From: Angiostrongylus vasorum
Lineage: Eukaryota > Nematoda > Chromadorea > Rhabditida > Metastrongylidae
Assembly (NCBI GenBank): GCA_018806985.1
Contig: JADANN010000351.1
Span: 372,001 to 436,000, forward strand
Length of the DNA: 64,000 nt
Direction: 5' to 3'
The notes under the pieces: model-generated
Told to the model about the DNA's origin: nothing
The model's input: the letters and a program-made list of their open reading frames with translations, nothing else
Database searches by the model: none
Shown here: positions 49,701 through 58,000 of the stretch, in pieces
How positions within the stretch are numbered: position 1 is the first letter of the stretch
How the letters are laid out: each line of letters begins with the position of its first letter
Translations under genes and position numbers: made by a program

Positions 49701-49942
49701 TGGGCGTCCAACCAGAGACGGAAATATATGAGTAGGAAAATTAGTACCAGCATAACCACACTTTACAAACTGAAACCGAATACTGTCAAAAATCACTCCA
49801 ACAGGATAAAAAAAGACATGACTTAAAGCCTATCAAATTAGTACCGTATACGAAAGCCACACAGAGACCAGGAATTAAAAAAGAATCTACTCACCCCAGA
49901 GCCGTTATCGACAACAATCACCTTTCTTCCCTGTGAATCCAT
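35593..49942 (-). CDS. arx-2: Actin-related protein 2 (Arp2, ARX-2), ten exons, complete
   Basis: Arp2 is one of the two actin-like subunits of the Arp2/3 complex, which nucleates branched actin filaments in the cytoplasm. The coding sequence joins ten minus-strand exons: 49942-49895, 49769-49659, 49560-49411, 47413-47300, 47182-47021, 46952-46803, 38984-38846, 38700-38561, 37259-37164 and 35670-35593 (TAA stop at 35595-35593). All introns are GT-AG and phases agree; the sum is 395 codons plus stop, matching the family length. Recognisable actin-fold motifs are the N-terminal phosphate loop DNGSG (exon 1), the second phosphate loop DSGDG (exon 5) and [15 protein letters not shown] (exon 8). 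Arp2-specific stretches are FVKCGYAG (exon 2), NHSADFETV (exon 6) and LPDGR (start of exon 7). The ATG was chosen because it opens MDSQGRK, typical of Arp2, just after an acceptor-like site. Large introns 3, 6, 8 and 9 contain mobile elements. I see no frameshift, so it looks functional. Confidence 0.96.
35998..36192 (+). repeat. SINE family A copy, head lost (arx-2 intron 9... flank)
   Basis: It reads GGGCTAACCAAGCACCTAG, core AACTGGTACCAGCGTTATCC, then AATGCAGTCGATGGCATGAC and CAAGGATTGGTTAATGCTGA. It lies within arx-2 intron 9 (35671-37163). Confidence 0.55.
36743..37030 (+). repeat. SINE family A copy, full length (arx-2 intron 9)
   Basis: Head GGGAGCGTGTAGGGCAGTAG, B-box-like GGGATCGATCCCC, core GGGGTCGGCAAATTAGTACC, body and terminus GCCTAGAGCTTTACCC. 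It is antisense to arx-2. Confidence 0.85.
37164..37259 (-). CDS. arx-2: arx-2 exon 9 (32 codons)
   Basis: It follows TTTCAG and encodes [32 protein letters not shown]. The donor is GTAAGT. Intron 9 is 1.5 kb and contains a family A SINE. Confidence 0.95.
37260..38124. other. arx-2 intron 8, unrecognised part
   Basis: AT-rich intron sequence. The 93-codon minus-strand frame at 37729-38010 is hydrophobic but has no support. Confidence 0.5.
38125..38210 (+). repeat. SINE head fragment (arx-2 intron 8)
   Basis: GGCATGTGGACAGCAGTGGTTAG is an A-box-bearing head, followed by a broken core (CCCCGGGAAATTGATTATG). A foldback-family fragment (AACGTTTCGGTGTCATTCTC) and the palindrome follow. Confidence 0.5.
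38279..38440. repeat. Perfect inverted repeat, 79-bp arms, 4-bp loop
   Basis: Arms 38279-38357 and 38362-38440 are exact reverse complements around CCTA. Both arms are made of family A SINE 3'-end sequence (GGATCAACGATGAACGC then TTTATCC after the right arm). It lies in arx-2 intron 8, about 120 bp from exon 8. It would fold into a long perfect hairpin in DNA or in the pre-mRNA. Confidence 0.93.
38561..38700 (-). CDS. arx-2: arx-2 exon 8, nucleotide-binding motif
   Basis: It follows ATTTAG, completes the split codon to give DTR, and carries [20 protein letters not shown] and [12 protein letters not shown], which are Arp2-specific. The donor is GTGAGA. Intron 8 is 1.3 kb and contains a perfect palindrome. 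Confidence 0.96.
38846..38984 (-). CDS. arx-2: arx-2 exon 7 (46 codons plus 1 nt)
   Basis: It follows TTCTAG, begins [18 protein letters not shown] and includes [10 protein letters not shown]. It ends after one base of a split Asp codon (phase 1) at a GTAAGA donor. Intron 7 is 145 bp. Confidence 0.95.
39040..39078. repeat. (AT)n microsatellite (arx-2 intron 6)
   Basis: A TA dinucleotide tract about 55 bp upstream (on plus) of exon 7's acceptor, near the start of intron 6's transposon load. Confidence 0.9.
39470..41580 (+). mobile_element. Old RTE-A retrotransposon, 5' part (outer copy)
   Basis: This is a decayed non-LTR retrotransposon in antisense orientation within arx-2 intron 6. It matches the inner copy along its length: leader sequence from about 39470, endonuclease remains from about 39845 (GVLVNMS, then [11 protein letters not shown]), a basic linker (about 40250-40700), a reverse transcriptase start (about 40700-40860: [10 protein letters not shown]) and the region around the lost FADD motif (about 41350-41440: [12 protein letters not shown]). 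It has many stops and large internal deletions. It breaks at about 41556-41580, where the inner copy is inserted, and resumes at 44901. Confidence 0.8.
41581..44900 (+). pseudogene. RTE-A retrotransposon, nearly full length (inner copy): AP endonuclease plus reverse transcriptase
   Basis: The element has a ~500-bp leader, then an apurinic-type endonuclease (about 42084-42790, with VYAPTS, GDFNAK and EIDHIIV), a basic linker (42790-43300) and a reverse transcriptase (about 43300-44200, with [21 protein letters not shown] and the catalytic FADD at about 44110), then a C-terminal region with ALTYASETW and RWAGHVM ending near 44880. The family normally encodes one long protein. Here frameshifts (for example near 42597) and single-base nonsense codons (43707, 44052, 44718) break it. 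The target copies flanking it are ATACAGG..ATGTACCTCC at about 41556-41580 and 44901-44921. It is recognisably the RTE family abundant in hookworms; it is not active as it stands. Confidence 0.88.
44901..45064 (+). mobile_element. Old RTE-A retrotransposon, middle part (outer copy, continued)
   Basis: The outer copy resumes with ATGTACCTCCACCGAGAAGTC, equivalent to the YVYLGREVN region, then [16 protein letters not shown], corresponding to the inner copy's [16 protein letters not shown]. It stops at GGC-TTAA (45061-45064), where a DNA element is inserted. Confidence 0.8.
45065..45602 (+). mobile_element. TTAA-flanked inverted-repeat element (piggyBac-like MITE)
   Basis: A 538-bp element has perfect 10-bp terminal inverted repeats, CACATAACGG at 45065-45074 and CCGTTATGTG at 45593-45602, between two TTAA copies (45061-45064 and 45603-45606). 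Removing it restores the RTE reading ..GGC TTAA CGCATGCGTGG.., which aligns with the inner copy's CCCTAACGTATGCGTCAG. It contains no long reading frame, so it is non-autonomous. TTAA duplication is typical of piggyBac-type transposases. The strand is arbitrary. Confidence 0.75.
45603..45920 (+). mobile_element. Old RTE-A retrotransposon, 3' end (outer copy, continued)
   Basis: It continues with [20 protein letters not shown], equivalent to [17 protein letters not shown] of the inner copy, then SRWS and a degraded terminus ending GATCAACGATGGATAAGGTGATAG near 45910, the same 3' end as the other copies (GATCAACG...AGGTGAT). Confidence 0.78.
46314..46392. repeat. ATATGCATA-type microsatellite (arx-2 intron 6)
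   Basis: Repeated TATATGCATA and CATACA units border the tail side of the SINE at 46389. Confidence 0.8.
46389..46672 (-). repeat. SINE family A copy, full length (arx-2 intron 6)
   Basis: Tail units AAAGGATAAAGAATAAAGC, core AGACAAGTCTGGTACCAATT, and head CGCCACATGCGCCC on plus. It is flanked on both sides by TA-rich microsatellites (46316-46390 and 46681-46718). Confidence 0.85.
46678..46718. repeat. (TA)n microsatellite (arx-2 intron 6)
   Basis: A pure TA tract beyond the head of the same SINE. Confidence 0.92.
46803..46952 (-). CDS. arx-2: arx-2 exon 6 (50 codons)
   Basis: It begins LLLLRGY and continues [19 protein letters not shown] and [11 protein letters not shown]. The donor GTATTG opens the 7.8-kb intron 6 (38985-46802), filled with nested transposons. 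Confidence 0.95.
47021..47182 (-). CDS. arx-2: arx-2 exon 5 (54 codons), second phosphate loop
   Basis: The exon encodes [20 protein letters not shown] and [11 protein letters not shown], the core ATP-binding motifs. The acceptor (ATAAAG) is pyrimidine-poor and the donor (GTTTGA) departs from the GTAAG/GTGAG consensus, but the protein match fixes both edges. Intron 5 is only 68 bp. Confidence 0.95.
47300..47413 (-). CDS. arx-2: arx-2 exon 4 (38 codons)
   Basis: It follows TTCTAG and encodes [13 protein letters not shown], the conserved LLTEPP motif of the actin superfamily, then [15 protein letters not shown]. The donor is GTAGTG. Intron 4 is 117 bp. Confidence 0.95.
47463..47707 (+). repeat. 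SINE family A-like copy, diverged (arx-2 intron 3)
   Basis: Head GGAGCGTATAGCGCAATAGTC, then TCGAGTCCTGGG, AAATGCAAGGCGCATTCCTC and terminus GACGCTTCATGCC. Confidence 0.55.
47845..47990. repeat. Foldback-family element (arx-2 intron 3)
   Basis: GATATTTATTCGGCTAACG, TTCGTCTTCGTTTTC, ATCAACCTCGTATTATC and CCGAGGTTAAATGATTGTCGG match the 17.6-kb copy. Confidence 0.6.
48425..48716 (-). repeat. SINE family B copy (arx-2 intron 3)
   Basis: On plus: CATGACCCGTCATGACATC, CAGTACTTCTTGCATTC, GTTGAGTATTTCGTC, ATGTCGTAGAATGCTGGTCG, and head GACCACTGCGCCATCCTGCC. It is in the same orientation as arx-2. The core is deleted. Confidence 0.75.
48901..49288 (-). repeat. Repeat family C copy (arx-2 intron 3)
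   Basis: On plus it starts with the tail complement TTACTTGGATACTTGGACAG, then CAGTACACTCTCCACTTTTC and CAGAGGGAGATTTGCCACC, and ends GAGACGGCAAACTGTTGG. Confidence 0.83.
49411..49560 (-). CDS. arx-2: arx-2 exon 3 (50 codons)
   Basis: It begins DLMVGEE and carries [11 protein letters not shown] and DYTFGPDKL, conserved in Arp2. The donor is GTCAGC. Intron 3 behind it is 2.0 kb (47414-49410) and holds family A, B and C repeats and a foldback fragment. Confidence 0.95.
49659..49769 (-). CDS. arx-2: arx-2 exon 2 (37 codons)
   Basis: It follows a TTTCAG acceptor, begins FVKCGYAG and carries the conserved LVGRP segment. The donor is GTCGGT. Both boundaries are phase 0. Intron 2 is 98 bp (49561-49658). 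Confidence 0.95.
49895..49942 (-). CDS. arx-2: arx-2 exon 1 (codons 1-16)
   Basis: The exon starts at the ATG and encodes MDSQGRK, then the first nucleotide-binding loop DNGSG. It ends at a GTGAGT donor, phase 0. Intron 1 is 125 bp (49770-49894). Confidence 0.95.
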
Positions 49943-49960
49943 CTTTGATGTCTATAAAAT
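49943..49960 (-). promoter_or_regulatory. Putative spliced-leader trans-splice acceptor of arx-2
   Basis: Reading on the minus strand, TTTTATAG ends at 49952, only nine bases before the arx-2 ATG at 49942. Nematode mRNAs commonly receive a spliced leader at such a U-rich AG a few bases upstream of the start. The site is seen directly; its use is inferred. Confidence 0.55.
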
Positions 49961-50184
49961 AGAGTTAAACTACAGCAAGCAAACATAAGAATTCGCCAAA
50001 ATACCGATATTACCAGGACCAAAATTATTAAGAACGAAAAACAGTCACCACGGTCAAAGTAGGCTTCGAAACCGTTGTGCTTTGACGGCAGAAAAGATCA
50101 AGTACTAAGTACTACCAGCTGCACAAGTACTAATTATAGTGTTATGAATTTTTAATCACATCTGACATCGTTCTTAAAAGTCCT

Positions 50185-50455
50185 ACCCACGTTGGCAAAG
50201 TGGTACCAGACTACATCGGGAAAACTTCCCTCTGATCCACAAAGGCCTGCGATTGTGGTAAGGAGTTGGTAGTGTTCCACTAAGATTATTCAGTGATTCC
50301 GAGAACACTCGTTCGACCAGAATTCGACGAAATTAATGAGAAATATGAAACTCTCAAGCTGCACCTGAACCCACGATTCCTAAGACAATCGTAAATGACT
50401 GACACAAGACAACGAATTGAACTAAAGTGCCGGAAACCGCAGAATACGTAAAGAT
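50185..50455 (+). repeat. SINE family B-like copy, diverged
   Basis: Core TTGGCAAAGTGGTACCAGAC, then TGATTCCGAGAACACTCG, CCAGAATTCGACGAAATTAAT and CTCAAGCTGCACCTGAACCC. The head is absent. Confidence 0.55.
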
Positions 50456-50525
50456 GGATATTATGAAATCAAAGTACAGGTAATATTGATTTAACTAATG
50501 ATGAAACGGCAGTACCAGTCCTATA

Positions 50526-50804
50526 TAAAGGATAAAGCTCTCAGCGTTTGTCAATCCCTGAGGGATGCGCCATGCATTCGACTTCATTAAGAATAATTTG
50601 GAGGTGAATGAATGCATATCTGGCCTCTACAATGACTCGCAGTGGCTTACCGATGTATCTAGGCAGTGCTGGTATCCTCCCATAGAAGTCTGGTACCAAT
50701 TTGCCGAGCACGGAAAGACAGAAGGTTTGGTGGGCCAAGAGCGTGGGGATCGATTCCACGTGTGTGTTGCAGGGCGCGTCCAACCACTGCGCCACGCGCG
50801 CCCC
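50526..50804 (-). repeat. SINE family A copy, full length
   Basis: Well-preserved minus-strand copy from tail AAAGGATAAAGCTCTCAGCG to head CCACTGCGCCACGCGCGCC on plus. Confidence 0.87.
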
Positions 50805-51069
50805 TCAGTCATATATGACTGCTAATTTTCAATTGGGACTTCAAAAAAACAGATAACAGACGGATACCATGAAATGCAAACATCGAATTAACATGAATAA
50901 ACTGAACGTAAAGTAAATTAGCTCTTATTGCAAAAAACGCATGAGACTTTACATAACTGACTATCAAGGAACAAATACCTTGACTCTTCCTTTCTCGCAT
51001 TTATCAGTATGAATTCATGCTAAAGACCCTTAGTTCCTTAAGCATGCTGACTAATAATCCAGCTTAAGG

Positions 51070-51440
51070 TGGGGGGGGACAGCACAGTGGTAGTGATGTC
51101 CGTCATCATGATCATGTTGCTAGTTCGATTCCGCTCCGGGCCAACCAAGCCTCTCATCCCCAGGGTCGGGAAATTGGTAACGGACTTGTCTGGAAGAAAA
51201 CTGCTCTTCATAATTCAATTGGGAACGCTCCAGATTGGCTATGTCAGGACTCGAGGCAAAATTGCTCGACCAGCGTTCCACGACATTGAAGATGAAATGA
51301 AAATCCTCAAGCAGCAACCGAGGCCACACGCGGAAGCTGGAAATTCTTCGTGGACAATGGATGCGAGGAAACGAACTGAGTGTGGGAAGTGCTGGGATTC
51401 GCACGGTAGACGTGAAGACGTGTCAAATAGAATAAAGTAC
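51070..51440 (+). repeat. SINE family B copy, full length
   Basis: Head GTGGGGGGGGACAGCACAGTGG, B box AGTTCGATTCCGC, core CAGGGTCGGGAAATTGGTAA and GGACTTGTCTGG, body GCTCGACCAGCG, TGGACAATGGATGCGAGGAA. It is very close to the copy at 23838. Confidence 0.85.
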
Positions 51441-51552
51441 AAAAAAAACAAAACAAAAAGTCCCGCTTGTAAAATTTCAACTAGCACCACGAACTAACAG
51501 AGACCTAAGAAAGCGGCATCTTTTACAGTCAATAAAAAGCAGAAAGCGGCAG

Positions 51553-51848
51553 GTGGTGGCGCAGTGGTTAGTGATGCAGTACATCAGGAAACAAGTTGCT
51601 GGCTCGACCCCATTCCTAGCGGTTTACTCCAATCAATGTGGGAACACCTTAGTTCGGCTAACTCAAAGATTACAAGGAGAACTGACTCGACATCCATAAA
51701 GAAGACGAAATTCTCGTGCAGCAGCCGAAACCACCCATGAAATGTTCGAAGACCTTTCTGGACGAAGGACGCGAGAAAAACGAATCGATTGCGAAAACTG
51801 CTAGGTTCCGCACATCGAAATGTCATGGTGGGTCATGTAAAATGAAAA
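51553..51848 (+). repeat. SINE family B copy, core deleted
   Basis: Head CAGGTGGTGGCGCAGTGGTTAG, B-box GGCTCGACCCC, then AATCAATGTGGGAACACC, CAGCAGCCGAAACCACCC and terminus TGTCATGGTGGGTCATGTAAA. Confidence 0.78.
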
Positions 51849-51849
51849 T

Positions 51850-52739
51850 TAACAGAGAAAACAGTAGAAATGACACCACATAGTGGTGACGCATAGTGTC
51901 GCATTCGCACCGCAAAATGCACTGTACTAGTCGCAAGAACACAAACTGAGGCTGGATTCTGTGTGACGAACGCATTAAGCGACGTCTAATTCTCGGCCGC
52001 TCTAGTGGTGAATCATATATGACTCATAAACGCTGAAGCGTTTCTAATGCTCTTCGCCGGTCTTTCCATACTATAAGTACATAGCAAATTTTTTGTACGT
52101 GGAGAAAGGAAAGGAATTTATCCACTGTGCAGCCACAATGTTGTCATTTGGCAAAGTTTTATAGGACAGATGAAGTAAATCCATGTTGGACGATCTGATA
52201 CGATGTATTCGAGTCACCACAGGAATTTAAAATGAAATAACAGTCACTAATTTGTCTGAATCACGTCAGCGGGGAGACGAGTAAAGCATCATTTTCGACT
52301 GAGTGGTCATCGAGGATGGAACGATGGAATCTCTTGTGTTACCGGTCGATAAAGAATCTGAAAGATATTGAAGGTCGGACCAACAGATATGGACCAAGGA
52401 AGTGTAAGTCGTGGAGACCGAAAAGTGTTAAAGGGATTGGAAGAGTGATTGGTCTGTACCCTCATTAGATCTAAGTATTGTCCCATTAAGGATTAAGGAT
52501 TAAGCTCTCGGCTAGCGTAGTTTCGTCCTCATCAAGGTTGCCCGAACTAAAAAAACGAGATTCCATGGGGCTGTCCAACTAAGTGTAAGCCTACAGCACA
52601 GCGGCATCCTTAGAGCAACCAATGGCTACACCTTCGCCAAAAACTGTCGAAAAAATGTTATGCATTTCGACTGTACTTAGCAAAGACAGCCCATCAAGCG
52701 AGTACATTGTGAGACGAATGTAGTCAATCGGTGTTCTCT
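51850..52739. other. Sequence without a recognised gene
   Basis: A short SINE-tail-like GGATTAAGGATTAAGCTCTCGG occurs at 52486-52511. The remainder is unassigned and may be older RTE sequence. Confidence 0.45.
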
Positions 52740-53460
52740 CGAGTGACTCAAATATCAAGCAGATTGCAGGTTACAAGTACAAAGTTCTGCAGAGAGGCGG
52801 TGAAAGAAGCTATTAAAGAGACAGGAGTAGCGATATTGGTTTGAGCTGGACAGTTTTGAAAAGAGCGTTCGCACCACGCGTCGAGATTTCATAACTACTA
52901 GTCCAAAATGATCACTATATTTAGTGATCATCGCGTTTTAGAACTGCAATGGAGAAAACCTCTGTGTATACAAGTAGGGAAGTGAATACGATAAATGTCT
53001 TAACTCTAAAGGCATGGGGTAAACAAGTTGAAAGATCACTCAGCATTGCCAAACATACTACTAAGAAGGCAATACTGTTTAGAAGTATCGCCATACAAGG
53101 GACAGAAATCTTTAGTTCCAACCAATGTCGCCGATGAAAGACCGGAAACACCGCTACGAACGCCAGAATGTCGAGAACCAGGTGACCTGGACACGTGATG
53201 CGTCTGAAAAGCAACTGATGAAAAAGAGCCTCTAGTTTACAATGGACCCTTTGAGATGTCAAGCTTGGGGAATTCATTCCCATTCACAAGACTTCTTGAA
53301 ACCCTACGAAGGAATGTAATGATCCCTAAGTCTCTTTAGCAGCCAGAACTCTCTGCGCAATTCCTGTACGCAACAGTGATAATCGGAAAGTTCACTGGTG
53401 CCCCATTCGAATCAGTCGAAAATCAACAGTTGAACAGACAATACAGGTTAGCTGTCACAG
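52740..53460 (+). pseudogene. RTE-A retrotransposon fragment with the central domain deleted
   Basis: The start (about 52770-52890) reads FCREAVKEAIKE and KSVRTTRRDF, equivalent to [12 protein letters not shown] and [10 protein letters not shown] of the linker. From about 53020 it reads AWGKQVERSLSIA, equivalent to TW..KQ.E.SLSV. PGHVMRLKSN (about 53183-53212) matches AGHVMLVSD. The catalytic reverse transcriptase domain is missing between these parts. The end near 53455 (ACAGACAATACAGG) resembles the RTE-A 3' tail. Confidence 0.65.
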
Positions 53461-53821
53461 GTTACATTCACTGTACGTAAACAAACACTATTTTTTTTCC
53501 CGTTTACAGTAGAAAAAAGTAGCCATCGAGTTGGTAATACAAATTTTCTATCACCAGACTGATCAGTCAAGTAAATGGGAAGAGGAAAAAAATGGAAGTG
53601 GGCAAATGTTCAATGTCGAGCACCTTTCCCGTACGTGCCTTGGATATCCAAACTCGCCATCCCCACAAGGTCAACAGATTGACTGAGACATGTTTAGGAG
53701 GATAAAAGCTCTAACTTTACAGCTTGCTTCCCCACAGGAAGTGATTATATAGACCAAATATTCGCTCAAACGTCTCTATAATGCTTAGTGGAGTCGAAAA
53801 CGTGGTGTATCTTTACAGGAT

Positions 53822-54210
53822 ACATACTTGGATACTTGGATGGCCCCCTCCTCACTGGTTGTGCCCCAGCATAATCTCCATTTTTCGGAGGTTTTCTGGT
53901 CTAGCCATTTTGGTTCCCTGGAGGCCCGAGGTCAGCCTGGCCGAAGTCTCCCTCGGGTCCCCCATCTCCACAGGCAGTTGCCACCCTTGTGGATGAGATG
54001 GAGATTCGCCACCATGCCACTATTTTGAATACCAGGACGGTGATGGAGCCTGCTATTGGTTTACTCTTAGCTGGCCTTCCTGATGAAAACGCCGTGCTCC
54101 TTCTCAGTCTGAGAGATCCTGCCGTGGGGACGAATCCATCCACTGTACATTGCAGTCCAACACCCAGGAGCACATCTCAACCAAGATGAAGCGGTAAACC
54201 ATTGAGAGGT
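53822..54210 (-). repeat. Repeat family C copy
   Basis: On plus: ACATACTTGGATACTTGGATG, CCCCAGCATAATCTCC, CTTTTCGGAGG-like stretch, GGTTTACTCTTAGCTGG, ending GAAGCGGTAAACCATTGAG. Confidence 0.83.
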
Positions 54211-54219
54211 ATAGGATAC

Positions 54220-54282
54220 ATAGGATATATATATACATATATATATATTTATATATATATATATATTTATATACATACAGGG
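54220..54282. repeat. (TA)n microsatellite
   Basis: A TA-rich tract starting at the 5' end of the family C copy. Confidence 0.9.
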
Positions 54283-54871
54283 AAACGGGTGTCTTTCATG
54301 CTTTTAACCTTCACTGGGCATTGTGCTAGATTTCAGTGTGTTGGACACCAGTGTAAACACAAATATCATAACAAGGGCAGCCATAAAACACCGAATACAA
54401 CAGGAAATTTGATATAGAGCAAATCAAAGTCATGAACTCGATGCGTGAGTGTAAAAGTTCTACAGAAGTGATTATTAGCTTCGGTTTTGTTGTTACCCTT
54501 TCAAACTACATCAGTAGCTCTATTAAAAGGCACTAACGTGGCGTTACCTAGTTCTTGATGTGTCAACGATTAGAGCTCGTATCATCATATGAAATATCTC
54601 TAAATGATTTTAGTGTTTGTGCCTCAAAGAAGATCCTACGTATCTTTAACTATTATCTACTCTTTTTACAACAAATAGTTGGCTAGTACAAAGAGACCAC
54701 ATAACCCACGCACAGGTTTTTCCCAGTTGTTTTCGCCACCTACCATCTTGCCCCAAATAAGGAGCGTCTCTACCGATCGGTTCATCCACCCAGCTTCCTC
54801 AGCCGGCACTCATATTTCAGTCACTCACGAGTTGATTTTTTCCCAATAGTTCTATATCAGTACGGTACCGA

Positions 54872-54932
54872 ATGCAGTTACTGCTCCTATTGCTTCTGCA
54901 GCTAATCACGGTGAAGCATCAGTGCAGAGTTG
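54872..54932 (+). CDS. Putative first exon encoding a signal peptide
   Basis: ATG CAG TTA CTG CTC.. encodes MQLLLLLLLQLITVKHQCRV, a hydrophobic secretion signal, and then meets a strong GTGAGT donor in phase 1. An acceptor-like TTCTATATCAG ends 12 bases before the ATG, and another (TTTTTTCCCAATAG) just upstream, which suits trans-splicing. The rest of the gene is not obvious: a 3.2-kb RTE copy begins about 130 bp downstream. It may be a real secreted-protein gene with an invaded first intron, or a relic. Confidence 0.45.
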
Positions 54933-55059
54933 GTGAGTTCCAGCTCAATGTACTCACCGTGAAATTCCTGAGGTTGACGTTTTAAACATTATTTAAGAAC
55001 AAATAATTCCGCTTATGCTCTTGCTATGGTTTTCTTTTTCTGACTTGATGTTTTCCTTG

Positions 55060-58000
55060 TTACCGCTGCACCGATATGATACGTACTTGCTGTATTTAGA
55101 CGCATAAGTGCCCGATTGGGCGTGTGTGTTCTCATTCATGCGGATTGTATTGTAAGAGTCAGTTGAACCAAAAGCTTGCAATGAAATGATTGGAATGACT
55201 TCTTGCTAACATCGGGAAGTTATTGCAAACTAACCGTGAATATACCCACCCAGCCCACACGTTTAGAGCTTAGCAAGCTATGTTTGAATCAAAGAGCTAA
55301 ACACAGTAAAAAAATGGCCTCATTCCCCTGATCCCGAAAGAGCCCCGATACGGTAGGGAGTAGGACGAATGCGGACAGCCAGCCAAAATCTCTGGGCCAT
55401 TCTAGACTGCCTAGATTGTAAAGAACTAAGGTGACCATCTGCACCTACAATGGAAGCATATTTTCATCTGAGTTCTCAATTTATGTAACTGGATTGGCTG
55501 GAACGAGAGGATGCCACTCATTCAAATCCGTCCACTACACCGGAGAAGAATTGTTCCTCGGAACACGCGACAGTAGAGGATTCGCATGGATGTAGAGTCA
55601 CTCGAACAGCTAACGACACGAATCAAATGTTTACGGTTGAACAAATGTGGATCAGAATTGGCTTCGAAAATGTTCGTCGTCTACGAGCTGACATAGGGCG
55701 CGTGTAGCGCAGTGGTTGGAGGCGCCACTGCGACGCACACGTGGAATCGATCCCGCGCCCACGGCCCACCAAGCCTTCCATCTCTCCGGGGTCGGGAAAT
55801 TGGCACCAGACTTGTCTGGGAGGATAGCAGCACTGGCTCAATAAATCGGTAGACCACCGCGAGTCATTGTGAAGGCCAGATATGCATTCAATCACCTCCA
55901 ACGATACTTAATAAAGTCGAATGCATGGCGCATCCCTCAGGGGATTGATCAACGCCGAGAGCTTCATCCTTTATTATTTACGGGCTGACATAAAGCTATG
56001 TCGAACACAAAGTCGAAGCGTTCTATGTGGACTTGGAGAAGTTCTACAGAGAAGATTAAACATTCTCTAAGGCCATCACTGGAGATTTCAACGCTGAGAC
56101 TGGACCCAGAAGAACGTAGTACTGGAACCCACCGATTAGAAGGAACAACCAGAGTGAGCGGCTCCCTGATTTTTGTCACGACGACCAAGACTATTCATGT
56201 TAACTCGCAATTCCACAGGCTTCACTCTCAACGCTGAACATGGAAGTCTCCCAATGGCGAATACCATAACGAAATAGACCACACAATGAATCGAAGGTTC
56301 TGGCTAACCCATGCTGCTATTGTCCCAAAATTATACACGAGATCGGACCAGCGCCTCATTCGTGCACGATATCGTTTATCGCGGAAAAAGAGAAAAAAAG
56401 CAGCTAAATTCAAAAAACCAAGTTTCAAAGCCACCATAAGCTGGGCTTTATTCACTTGATTAGTCAGTTATTGGGAGGATGCACTTCTTGCAAACATCGA
56501 CGGGAATTATGATTGGATCATTCAACATCTTCGCGTTAGCGCTATGAAAGCTGAGAGTTCGAAAGTCACCAACAGATGTCTGTCTCCAGAAACACTCGAG
56601 CTAATACGCCAGCGTGGAATCACATGAGCTGCAGGCAACCGCGAACTAACGTCCGAACTTGCAAAGCAATGCAGACAGGCGATAAAAGAAGATCTTAAAG
56701 AGAGAAGAGCAGCAGTAATGGTCGAAGCTGCAACACCTGAAAAAAGCATTCACAAAGCTCACCGAAACATCTCCAGTTATAAAAACCAAGGCGGTTGCTT
56801 GCACTCCGACACCCAGATGGAGCAGTTACAGCTTTCAGAAACCAATGGAGAAAATCATTTACTATAACTAACTGAATCTCTTGAATAGCCATGTCCCCCT
56901 TCCACTCAAATGAAATAAAGGAGGATGGATATGTCTCCCCACCGGTCCTCCTTTCCGAAATGCAAAATGTTGTTTCGTCGGTAAAGAATCGAACAACATC
57001 AGGTCTGAGACAGGAAAAGATCTGAACACCTGAATAAGGTTCCGCTAGACCTCAGGAACATAATGGCTTAGCTCTTCACACATTACCTGTCACAATGCGA
57101 GGTTCCTATTCAATGGAAGACTAGCAAGAATGTGTTATTGCTCAAGAACGGTGAACTCCACCATATCGGCAACTATTGTTAAACCCGCTTGCTTTCTGTC
57201 GTCTTCAAACTTTTCACTGGAGTCATCCTAAGCAGGATCGATAGAACACTAGACAAGGGACAGCTTTGTGAGCAAACAGGGGCTTTGAAAAGGATTCACT
57301 ACGATGGACCACATCAACACGATAACAAGACTCATTGAAGCATTGGGAGAGTACAAGAGACCGCTCTATCTCACTTTCATCGATTTGAAGAAAGCTTCTG
57401 ACTAATCTGAGAAAGCAGCAGTCACGGAAGCGCTGGACAGCCACGGAGCCCGTACTCATTACATACTGTAAATACTCTTCGTGAGCTACATAAAAACTTC
57501 ACAGCCAAAATATCACCATTCTACGATGATACTAACATTGACGTCAAAAAGAGTCTCACAAAACGATATTCAAGAGGAACGGATTGGTTTCGTACGCTCC
57601 GTTCACGCTCAATAGTATGAATGCCTTCGAATGCTCCAGCTACGTCTCTCTCGATGGGAAATCAACACATAGCTCCAAAGTTGAGCAAGAGGAAGCGAAC
57701 GGCTTGGAGAGCTTTCGGAGGTGTCAACGATATAATGAAGAGAACAAAGAACACCTGATTCTGTGCCCACCTTTTCAACACCACGATTCTTCCTGCGTAT
57801 GCGTCAGAAACATGGTCGCCGCGTAAACAGGATGAAAGATCACTCAACGTTATTGAATGCGCGGTGGAAAGGACGATGCAGGAACTTCCCGTGTTATGTA
57901 AGGGAGGGAAGGGATCCGAAGCTCCGATCTACATCAACGGTCAAAAGTCAAAGACGCCGTTCTATACGCCAGACTGTCGAAGGCAGGGTGGGCGGGACAC

